A DNA stretch of 10,975 nt, from assembly GCA_016282215.1 (NCBI GenBank), contig JAEEKC010000286.1:1-10975 (forward strand). The letters run 5' to 3'. How positions within the stretch are numbered: the first letter of the stretch is position 1; each line of letters starts with the position of its first letter. This DNA comes from Lachnospiraceae bacterium (GTDB lineage Bacteria > Bacillota > Clostridia > Lachnospirales > Lachnospiraceae). The notes under the pieces were generated by a model. The model was not told where the DNA came from, made no database searches, and saw only the letters and a list, made by a program, of their open reading frames with translations. A program made the position numbers and the translations under genes. This document shows positions 1-5,124 of the stretch, in pieces.

Positions 1-129
1 GAACGCGGGACGAAATACAAAGATAAAGTAGTTGAGGTAAACTCTCAGATCGTGGACAGATTAAATACTATATACGACCAACTTTGGAACGAATGGTTAG
101 CAGAGCAAGGAAGTAATGAAATACTTTGA
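1..129 (+). CDS. C-terminal end of an unidentified protein (partial)
   Basis: Frame 1 is open from the window edge to TGA at 127-129 and gives 42 residues, ending WLAEQGSNEIL. The stretch is hydrophilic, rich in charged and amide residues, and probably helical, with no membrane segment. I see no motif that identifies a family, and the body of the gene lies outside the window. It is followed by about 110 bases without a gene before the next promoter and start, so it is probably the last gene of a preceding unit. That it is coding is inferred from the clean open frame up to the edge and its plausible composition. Confidence 0.5.
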   Translation, partial: ERGTKYKDKVVEVNSQIVDRLNTIYDQLWNEWLAEQGSNEIL

Positions 130-199
130 TGCCTATAATTCTGTATCGAATATGCAGGTTTTTGCTTTTTATGATCCCGGAAATGGAGTAGAATGATAA

Positions 200-227
200 G
201 TGAAACGGCGGTTTAGTGTTGTATTAA
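200..227 (+). promoter_or_regulatory. Putative sigma-A-type promoter of the 241-831 gene
   Basis: A -35-like GTGAAA (200-205) and a -10-like TATTAA (222-227) are separated by 16 bases, 13 bases ahead of the start codon at 241. The -35 box continues as GTGAAACGGCG, which recurs exactly at 828-838 with the same 16-base spacing to its -10. The short distance to the ATG leaves almost no leader. The rest of 130-240 shows no gene, hairpin or terminator that I can support. Confidence 0.4.
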
Positions 228-240
228 GAAATGAGGATGG

Positions 241-831
241 ATGATGAGTCAACTGCTATTTGTTTTTTTTACATTGGGTGTGATGCCCTATCTGATAAGG
301 GTCAATCCGTTTTTTAAATTTAAAACGGCGACTGTAGAAATACAGCGGGTTATCATAGTCACCTTTGACGACATTGGTGTTAAAACGACTCGTTTACTGG
401 AAGTATACATTGAGGGGAAAAAGCGTTATATGCAGTATCCTTTTGGTAGTAAAGGAGATGTCATTGATGTGTATTATACCCCGACTGTGGTTATACGGAA
501 GGAAAAAGGTTTTATTCAGGTTATATTCCTGGCGATAGCAATGGCGATCGCGTACTTTTTTGGTCCTGAAATCATGAGGCAGCTTCGCAACACAACTACG
601 ATTTCCATTTATTTGGAGATTATATTGGCTATATGGATCGGATACCCGTTTTTCTTTGCCCGCGGGATGGAACGATGTCTTAAGAAGATTGAAAAGGGTG
701 AGTTCTATCCGGAAGGAGAAGCAAGTTATCACAGAACGAAAAAAGAGGATGAAGCGAAACTTTTAGGCGCGATCTTTTTTGCTCTCGCAGCGTTTATAAT
801 GATTGCCATGACGCTGGCGAATTATAGGTGA
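241..831 (+). CDS. Small multi-pass membrane protein, DUF3592-like
   Basis: This is a 196-aa protein of unknown function. A hydrophobic N-terminus (about residues 2-20) is followed by a soluble beta-rich stretch (about 28-85) containing the phrase KGDVIDVYYTPT. Three further hydrophobic segments lie at roughly 93-110, 121-141 and 174-192. The beta-rich part, ending in a 'G-D-x-(I/V)-x-V-x-Y-x-P' phrase, resembles DUF3592-type membrane proteins, but the match is by eye and weak. The start is ATG at 241, though the adjacent ATG at 244 is equally possible. The only ribosome site is a modest GAGGATGG just upstream. The gene is followed within 60 bases by another small membrane protein behind a similar promoter; no function can be assigned from context. 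Confidence 0.7.
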   Translation: MMSQLLFVFFTLGVMPYLIRVNPFFKFKTATVEIQRVIIVTFDDIGVKTTRLLEVYIEGKKRYMQYPFGSKGDVIDVYYTPTVVIRKEKGFIQVIFLAIAMAIAYFFGPEIMRQLRNTTTISIYLEIILAIWIGYPFFFARGMERCLKKIEKGEFYPEGEASYHRTKKEDEAKLLGAIFFALAAFIMIAMTLANYR

Positions 832-855
832 AACGGCGAATTTTTGTGGTATACT
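828..855 (+). promoter_or_regulatory. Extended -10 promoter of the 892-1215 gene
   Basis: TATACT (850-855) is preceded by TGG (847-849), giving an extended -10 (TGnTATACT), with GTGAAA (828-833) 16 bases upstream as a -35. The -35 overlaps the stop codon of the previous gene. The GTGAAACGGCG string is identical to that at 200-210. A start of transcription near 862 would give a leader of about 30 bases carrying an AAAGGAG ribosome site. Confidence 0.6.
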
Positions 856-891
856 GGGAGCAGGCAACTGCCGTAAAAGGAGAAGCAGCAT

Positions 892-1215
892 ATGTCAGAT
901 GTAACTGAAAATAAACAACAGGTTCCTGTTTTGAAATATTGGATCCTGTCCATGGTGATCATGAATGTGTTTTATGCGATCTGGGAAGTGAGTGTTTTTC
1001 ACGCAGTTCATATTCTGAGACTGATCGTTGTACTGCTGGCACAGCAGATTGCGTTTTGGGTAACGTATCTGATCGGAAAGCGGATCGCTGAAAAGAAGGA
1101 GAAACCTTTTAAGGCAATGCTTTTGTGCATCATCCCGCCGGTTATCATGGTTCTGTTTCATGTGATTTCATTTTTTGGTTACCTGTTTTTGCTGGGGATG
1201 GCATTAACAAGTTGA
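892..1215 (+). CDS. Small three-pass membrane protein, function unknown
   Basis: This is a 107-aa protein with a short polar N-terminus and three hydrophobic segments at about residues 15-36, 42-62 and 76-104. A positively charged loop (GKRIAEKKEKP, about 63-73) lies between the second and third segments and is probably cytoplasmic. An AAAGGAG ribosome site (876-882) precedes ATG at 892 at normal spacing, which supports this start. No catalytic motif is seen and I do not recognise the family. It has its own upstream promoter and is followed by another promoter-like box just after its stop, so it is probably monocistronic. Confidence 0.7.
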   Translation: MSDVTENKQQVPVLKYWILSMVIMNVFYAIWEVSVFHAVHILRLIVVLLAQQIAFWVTYLIGKRIAEKKEKPFKAMLLCIIPPVIMVLFHVISFFGYLFLLGMALTS

Positions 1216-1217
1216 TG

Positions 1218-1226
1218 TGGTATACT
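1218..1226 (+). promoter_or_regulatory. Extended -10 promoter of the 1268-2344 gene cluster
   Basis: TGG (1218-1220) directly followed by TATACT (1221-1226) gives an extended -10 box, six bases shy of identical context to the one at 847-855 (both read TGTGGTATACT). No convincing -35 is visible at 15-18 bases upstream, as is common for extended -10 promoters. The ATG that follows at 1268 has an AAAAGGAG site. Confidence 0.5.
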
Positions 1227-1267
1227 TGGAGTGAATGAAGCATACATTTTTGCAAAAGGAGAACGAC

Positions 1268-1477
1268 ATGGACATCAAAGAAACGATCGACAAAACGGTA
1301 GACAAAATCAAGAATGACAAGGATTTTCAGGAGGAGTTCAAGAAGGATCCGGTAAAGGCTGTTGAGAAGGCAACGGGCGTGGATCTGCCGGATGACATGG
1401 TGGAAAAGGTGGTTCCGGCGATCAAGGCAAAGCTTGCCGGCGGCAATATCGTAGACGGGATCAAGAACCTTTTCTGA
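1268..1477 (+). CDS. Small helical protein resembling NHLP/Nif11-type leader domains
   Basis: This is a 69-aa protein. I place the start at ATG 1268, which follows AAAAGGAG (1255-1262) at good spacing; the in-frame ATG at 1235 has no ribosome site and lies too close to the promoter. The first 25 residues are a charged amphipathic helix. Next come FKKDPVKAVEKATGVDLPDD (about 24-43) and a second helix (about 44-56), with the tail LAGGNIVDGIKNLF. The 'F-x-x-D-P-x-x-A-(x)n-G-V-D-L-P' pattern recalls the helical leader domains of nitrile-hydratase-like and Nif11-like peptide precursors. It also matches small cytoplasmic proteins common in Clostridia that have no known maturation partner. A Gly-Gly at 58-59 precedes a 10-residue tail. 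No protease or transporter gene is nearby, so a peptide-precursor role is speculative. The HD-domain gene starts 11 bases after its stop. Confidence 0.7.
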   Translation: MDIKETIDKTVDKIKNDKDFQEEFKKDPVKAVEKATGVDLPDDMVEKVVPAIKAKLAGGNIVDGIKNLF

Positions 1478-1488
1478 AAGGAGACAGT

Positions 1489-1953
1489 ATGGGCAGGTTA
1501 AAGGATCTTAGAAAGTACGTGGATGCGCAGCTTGGCGAGATGGAGGATGCGGATAAAAGAACGAGTGCGACCGTGCATCTGTACGGGGTTTCGCTTGCGG
1601 CGACGATGATCGCAAAAAAGCGCGGGCTGGATCCGGAGATCGCATCCATGGCGGCTATGCTCCATGATCTGCATGCGTATAAGACGGGTTCGTATGATGA
1701 TCATGCGCACAAAGGTGCGGATCTTGCGAGAGAAATTCTCGGACAGCTGAGCTTGACGGACGATGCGGAGACGGACCTGATCTGCTCTGCGATCTATCAT
1801 CACGATGACAAGCTGGTTGTGGACGCGCCGATGGATGAGGTGCTGAAGGATGCGGATGTCATCCATCATTGTATGAATGATCTGTCCAAGGCGGTCAAGG
1901 AAAAAGAGCAGGCGCGTTTTGAGGCGCTGTGCGAAGAGTTTGGGATGAAGTGA
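1489..1953 (+). CDS. HD-domain metal-dependent phosphohydrolase
   Basis: This is a 154-aa single-domain HD protein. Candidate metal ligands appear in the expected order: H30 in the first helix, the paired H59-D60 (MLHDLHAY), H74 in a DDHAHKGAD segment, H104/H105 in AIYHHDD, and D121/D123 in LKDADVIHH. This order fits the HD superfamily of metal-dependent phosphohydrolases acting on nucleotides or phosphoesters; the substrate cannot be read from sequence. It is cytoplasmic, with no signal or membrane segment. The start is ATG 1489 behind AAAGGAG (1477-1483), which overlaps the stop of the upstream gene. The stop TGA shares one base with the next start (TGATG at 1951-1955), indicating translational coupling. 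Confidence 0.85.
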   Translation: MGRLKDLRKYVDAQLGEMEDADKRTSATVHLYGVSLAATMIAKKRGLDPEIASMAAMLHDLHAYKTGSYDDHAHKGADLAREILGQLSLTDDAETDLICSAIYHHDDKLVVDAPMDEVLKDADVIHHCMNDLSKAVKEKEQARFEALCEEFGMK

Positions 1954-2207
1954 TGGAAGTTTGGATGAAGAATCTTCTGGCGGATATTGAGCGGATTGCC
2001 GGGCCGGCGAAGCTGTCGCATTATCAGGTGATGATCCTGCCGCAGATCCTGGCGGATTTTCATAAGATGCTTACGGATCAGCCGGCCGGAAAGAGTATCC
2101 GCGAGCAGTACCGCATGGAAGATGGCAGTATGGAAATCGAGCTTGTTGGAAGCAGGATGCCGGATGCGGGCGTGAAAGTAACGGATGCGCGGGCGTACAG
2201 GGTATAG
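1953..2207 (+). CDS. 84-aa protein of unknown function, coupled to the HD gene
   Basis: I choose ATG 1953, which overlaps the TGA of the HD gene by one base; an upstream in-frame start near 1929 would lie inside the HD gene and is less likely. The 84-aa product begins MEVWMKNLLADIERIAG. It has a helical first half (about 1-55) and a more beta-like acidic second half, with no membrane segment, cysteine pair or known motif. No strong separate ribosome site is present, consistent with coupled translation from the HD gene. A separate gene start follows 20 bases after its TAG. I do not recognise the family. Confidence 0.65.
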   Translation: MEVWMKNLLADIERIAGPAKLSHYQVMILPQILADFHKMLTDQPAGKSIREQYRMEDGSMEIELVGSRMPDAGVKVTDARAYRV

Positions 2208-2227
2208 GCTGGCAGGAAAGGATCGAT

Positions 2228-2344
2228 ATGCAAAACAGCGATAAGGCCCTTAAAAAGCTGCAGGTAGTTTTCCCGGGAGTGGGTTATCATTGCGACAAAC
2301 CCGTTCTGAAATCCGTGAAATATACTTTTGACTTTTCCGTTTGA
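2228..2344 (+). pseudogene. 5' remnant of an alpha/beta-hydrolase gene (truncated)
   Basis: A good ribosome site (AGGAAAGG, 2214-2221) precedes ATG 2228, but the frame stops at TGA 2342-2344 after only 38 codons. The start is MQNSDKALKKLQVVFPGVGY, followed by HCDKPVL. The phrase VVFPGVGYxxDKPLL is, from memory, how a group of clostridial alpha/beta-hydrolases of 200 or more residues begins: a beta strand followed by the oxyanion loop. After residue 27 (base 2308) the sequence becomes AT-rich and no longer resembles a hydrolase. No nucleophile elbow or later part is found in the window. I read this as the front end of a gene cut by the rearrangement that brought in the 2309-5055 block. A genuine 38-aa peptide is the alternative. 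Confidence 0.55.
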
Positions 2345-2420
2345 TTTCCCCCTTAATTTATCAGTAGTTATCGGTTCAGCATTTTCATATTGGACTTTAT
2401 ACTGTCTTAATACGATAAAA

Positions 2421-4517
2421 CTATTTTACAGTTGCCTTCTTGCCGGCATTCTTTGCAGTAAAGTACTTCTTGTACTTATTTACATATGTCTGGTTCTCTT
2501 TCTTTTTGCCGACCTTAACCTTGATCGTGACCTTCTTGGCCTTGCTGCCTTTCAGCGCGTTCTTAACGGATTTTTTACTCAGTTTTTTTGTCTTGATCGT
2601 AATGGTCTTAACCTTCGATCCGCTAAAGGCTTTGGCGGAGATCTTTTTGATGTTCTTGCCAAGTGTCGCCGAAACAGCCTTGCTTCCCTTGAAAGCATTC
2701 GGCGCGATCGAGTTGATGATGTAGGTTTTTCCATCCTTTGTGACCTGATCGGGAATGGTCAGGCTCTTGGTATTTAGATCGCAGGGACCAATATAATCTG
2801 CCGTGCCGTTTGCAGTGGTATCATTGGTTATCTTCACTTTTGCATTGCTTTCCGTATCCGAGATGATATCCCCTTTTTTTGCAGGTGTGGTTTCATCCCC
2901 GGGTTTCTGTTCTGATCCGGAAGCAGTCTCGGAAGCAGTTCCGGAATCCCTGCCGGGTTTTTCAGTCTGACCGCTTGGTGCGGGGTTGTTGTCCGGTGTG
3001 GTAACGGTCTCAGAGGCAGGTTTTTCCCCGATCGTTACCTTCACGCATCCGGGTTCGGAATCATGATAGTTTTTATGATTGACGGTCTTGTACCACACAT
3101 AATATGTCCCGGTATTGGTTCCGGTGGGTATTTTCGCATCCCATCCGCTTTCCGGAGCCGTGGTATCATTCTCACCAAGGGCATAGTGCATCGTACCCTT
3201 GTTGTCTGTCACCGAGCCTTTATTTATCAGTTCCTGAGCCGAGCCGTTATAAGTCAGCTCTTTCGTTGTCGGAGCAGTCATGGTCCCGGCGGGAAAATTC
3301 ACCTTATTGATCTGAAATGTTGCCGTCGCCCGGCCGCCGTATTGTTCGTTGTCTGCTTTTGCCGTGATGGTCACGGTAGCGGTGCCGGCATCTGTATTAT
3401 CCGTGTATTCAAATTCACACTGATCCGTTATATCATTCTCTCCATCTTTTACCACAACAGCCGGTTCTATGGCGCTGCCGGTATAGGACTGAGCAGGAAT
3501 TGTTTCTATCGTAATATCACTATTCGCCAGCGATCTTTTCCACTTGGCGTAGAAGATCTTGCTGCATTCCGTTCCTTGCGAAATGGTGGGGGAAGCGGGG
3601 GTGGTTAATTTCAGATCACTGAACCATCCTGCGAATGCATAGCCGTCCCGGCTGGGATCGGCCAGCGTGAAGGTTTCTGTGCCTGCGGTAAATGTGGCTG
3701 GATTGTCAGCGGCGTTTGTACCCCCGTTCAGGTTGTAGATGATGTTGTATGTTGTGGGCAGCAGTGTTACTCCTGTCGGTACGGTTCCATCATAGGGGCC
3801 TACAGCGTCAATCTTGAAATGGTAAGTGCCCGCAGGGGCCTGTATCCTGAATCTGACACTCACTAACTGTGCGGCGGCATCCGTGCCGGAAATCTTCGTC
3901 GTGCCCTTGTACCAGGACGGCTGCTTAAAATCCGTCCAGGCCAAATTTCTTTGGGTGCCGGAACCAGTTGCTTTAGGGAGAGAAGCACTCGGATTGGCAT
4001 ATTCGATGGTAGCATCAACTTTTTCACCCAGACCGAGATCAAGGGATGGCTGACAGTCACACGCATATGCGATGGACAGACCGCCCCAGGTTGAGGCGTC
4101 CCCCGGTACCGGCGTGGGGTCTATATCACTCGTCTGTCCCACAACGTCAAAGCAGATCATTACATATGGATCTGCGTCGCTGTTGCTGTTACCTTTGTCC
4201 AGTACTGCCGTACCGCTGAGACCCCTGTAATCTGAGAAATTACTCTCAATGATGGGAGTATCTTCGCTTGGTACGGTATAATCCCAGATCACTGTCGAAT
4301 TGCCGCCTTCCGGTTTGTCGGTGGCGACATACCAGTAACCGTACGTCTCGGTATCGTTACCGATGTCCGTTTGCACTTGAGAAGAGTCGGCTAACCATGT
4401 GACAAATGCAAATGCAGTAGTGTTTCCTGTTCCAAACGGCAGCGGCATCGCACTGAGCACCATCGCCAGTGCGATGGTTATCATGCATTTTGCTATGAGC
4501 CTGCTTTTTTTGTTCAT
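2421..4517 (-). CDS. Secreted BspA-like surface protein with InlB-type repeat
   Basis: This 698-aa protein starts at ATG 4515-4517 behind AAGGAGA (4525-4531). A signal peptide (lysines at 3-4, hydrophobic core about 8-27, likely cleavage after AFA at 35-37) directs export. An N-terminal domain of unknown type (about 40-255) has the look of a beta-sandwich. It is followed by a Listeria-Bacteroides/InlB B-type repeat (about 257-328, with YNLNGGT and GYAFAGWFSD), then two Ig-like/MBG-type beta domains (about 331-405 and 410-497). A Ser/Thr/Pro/Glu-rich linker (about 498-550) leads to a BspA-type LRR_5 region (about 555-640, IAPNAFKGSK, ISAKAFSGSK). The tail is strongly basic (about 640-698, KYKKYFTAKNAGKKATVK). 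There is no LPxTG sorting signal or C-terminal membrane anchor, so the protein is either released or held by charge. It probably functions in adhesion or cell-surface interaction, by family. It is the only large gene on the minus strand and is convergent to the genes on its left. Confidence 0.85.
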   Translation of the reverse strand: MNKKSRLIAKCMITIALAMVLSAMPLPFGTGNTTAFAFVTWLADSSQVQTDIGNDTETYGYWYVATDKPEGGNSTVIWDYTVPSEDTPIIESNFSDYRGLSGTAVLDKGNSNSDADPYVMICFDVVGQTSDIDPTPVPGDASTWGGLSIAYACDCQPSLDLGLGEKVDATIEYANPSASLPKATGSGTQRNLAWTDFKQPSWYKGTTKISGTDAAAQLVSVRFRIQAPAGTYHFKIDAVGPYDGTVPTGVTLLPTTYNIIYNLNGGTNAADNPATFTAGTETFTLADPSRDGYAFAGWFSDLKLTTPASPTISQGTECSKIFYAKWKRSLANSDITIETIPAQSYTGSAIEPAVVVKDGENDITDQCEFEYTDNTDAGTATVTITAKADNEQYGGRATATFQINKVNFPAGTMTAPTTKELTYNGSAQELINKGSVTDNKGTMHYALGENDTTAPESGWDAKIPTGTNTGTYYVWYKTVNHKNYHDSEPGCVKVTIGEKPASETVTTPDNNPAPSGQTEKPGRDSGTASETASGSEQKPGDETTPAKKGDIISDTESNAKVKITNDTTANGTADYIGPCDLNTKSLTIPDQVTKDGKTYIINSIAPNAFKGSKAVSATLGKNIKKISAKAFSGSKVKTITIKTKKLSKKSVKNALKGSKAKKVTIKVKVGKKKENQTYVNKYKKYFTAKNAGKKATVK

Positions 4518-4574
4518 GATGTGATCTCCTTAATCGATAATGATGTTGGGGTCAAACGGTGTTTTACTCTGGGC

Positions 4575-4635
4575 GGGTCATAAAGTATTTCACCCACTTG
4601 CAAGCAAGCTTGCAGTGGTCTCATACTTTTGACCC
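4575..4635 (-). promoter_or_regulatory. Long inverted repeat at the 5' end of the surface-protein mRNA
   Basis: On the + strand GGGTCA (4575-4580), AAAGTAT (4582-4588) and CCACTTGCAAGC (4594-4605) are mirrored by GCTTGCAGTGG (4608-4618), ATACTTT (4623-4629) and TGACCC (4630-4635). Only short internal mismatches (4589-4593 against 4619-4622) and two single-base bulges interrupt the pairing. In the minus-strand transcript this forms one long hairpin beginning within a few bases of the predicted transcription start. A second copy of one arm, GGGGTCAAA (4548-4556), can compete for the TTTTGACCC arm (4627-4635). It could be an mRNA-stabilising 5' hairpin, a regulatory leader, or a small mobile repeat. 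No U-run follows it, so it is not a standard terminator. Confidence 0.65.
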
Positions 4636-4644
4636 TATTATCAC

Positions 4645-4673
4645 AGTATAACAAGAGCGCTTCCGTTTCGCAA
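4645..4673 (-). promoter_or_regulatory. Promoter of the surface-protein gene
   Basis: On the minus strand TTGCGA (4673-4668) and TATACT (4650-4645) are 17 bases apart. TGT precedes the -10, giving an extended TGnTATACT box. Transcription would start near 4638, leaving a leader of about 120 bases to the ATG at 4517. The leader holds the long inverted repeat and the AAGGAGA ribosome site. Confidence 0.6.
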
Positions 4674-4894
4674 TTTGTTATTGAGGATTCAACAAAAATA
4701 CATGTTCCCAATTTGCCAAAAAAGCAACCGTGGCGATTTCGTTGATTTTTTCAAAAATGATGTTAGAATCAAATATGGATTCGGTGGAAATAACATAAAA
4801 AGATATCATAATAATCCTATTTATCTCTTCCAAAGCATTATTGTTTAATGTGGTCGGATCCCCCTGTTTTAAAGGCTTTTGAATCCTTTCATGT
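4674..4894. other. AT-rich intergenic stretch between divergent promoters
   Basis: This is about 220 bases between the minus-strand surface-protein promoter and the plus-strand signalling-operon promoter. The minus strand is open across it (to TAA at 4678-4680), but the reading has no good ribosome site, no identifiable motif and a composition dominated by Phe, Ile and Asn from AT-rich DNA. A decayed gene fragment is possible: the part ending ANWEHVFLLNPQ looks somewhat protein-like. I cannot support it as a real gene, and I see no RNA gene here. Confidence 0.4.
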
Positions 4895-4922
4895 TTGAAA
4901 AACACCTGAAATGGTGTATAAT
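4895..4922 (+). promoter_or_regulatory. Strong sigma-A promoter upstream of the signalling operon, with inverted repeat in spacer
   Basis: TTGAAA (4895-4900) and a perfect TATAAT (4917-4922) are separated by 16 bases. The spacer contains ACACC (4902-4906) and GGTGT (4913-4917), arms of an inverted repeat that ends in the first base of the -10, a position where a bound repressor would block polymerase. The next real start codon on this strand is at 5125, so the leader is about 195 bases. It shows no c-di-GMP riboswitch-like core. Confidence 0.65.
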
Positions 4923-5002
4923 ATAGCCGATTAGAAACGAAATGAGGGAATATAGCCAAAATATAACCAAAAAGATAGTTATGGGTGGAAATAAAAAAAT
5001 AA

Positions 5003-5089
5003 ATGGGAAGAATTATGGGGATAATGATAGTAAAAGGAAATAAAGTGATGTATAAAAACCGGGGTATGGGGTACAAATTCGAAGCATAA
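5003..5089 (+). pseudogene. C-terminal remnant of an OmpR/PhoB-type response regulator
   Basis: The frame ending at TAA 5087-5089 reads MYKNRGMGYKFEA from 5048, and is open back to 5003. The end, RGMGYKFEA, matches the conserved final beta-hairpin (wing) of OmpR/PhoB-family winged-helix response regulators, typically 'Y-I-x-T-V-R-G-(V/M)-G-Y-(K/R)-(F/L)-E'. Upstream of about 5055 the similarity stops and the sequence is AT-rich low-complexity DNA, so the receiver domain and most of the DNA-binding domain are absent. It lies 35 bases before the cyclase gene and upstream of a histidine kinase in the same orientation, where a cognate regulator is expected. A 13-codon leader peptide is the alternative: AAAGGA precedes ATG 5048. 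The match is short, so confidence is moderate. Confidence 0.55.
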
Positions 5090-5111
5090 GGATTCTAAAG
5101 ACAAGGATTCT
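5088..5111 (+). repeat. Short direct repeat AAGGATTCT x2
   Basis: AAGGATTCT occurs at 5088-5096 and 5103-5111, separated by six bases, between the regulator remnant and the cyclase start. The second copy is the nearest purine-rich sequence to ATG 5125 but lies 13 bases from it, farther than a usual ribosome site. It may be a regulator or translation-related site, or chance. Confidence 0.35.
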
Positions 5112-5124
5112 GACAGTTGAGCCT

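Noticed and set aside
1235..1267. Upstream ATG for the small leader-like protein
   Set aside because: There is no ribosome site before 1235, it lies nine bases after the -10 box, and an AAAAGGAG site points to ATG 1268.
2328..3608. Plus-strand frames of 94-181 codons across the surface-protein gene
   Set aside because: They are antisense to the 698-aa protein, which has a signal peptide, recognisable repeats and a ribosome site; hydrophobic runs arise from the complement of lysine-rich codons.
4678..5076. Open minus-strand frame of 132 codons
   Set aside because: It lies in AT-rich DNA, has a Phe/Ile-rich composition, no ribosome site and no family match. It runs across the plus-strand promoter and the regulator remnant. 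A decayed fragment at its 3' part cannot be excluded.
4923..5124. Possible c-di-GMP riboswitch in the cyclase leader
   Set aside because: The conserved core of the GEMM family is not visible, and the leader is low-complexity AT-rich DNA followed by the regulator remnant.
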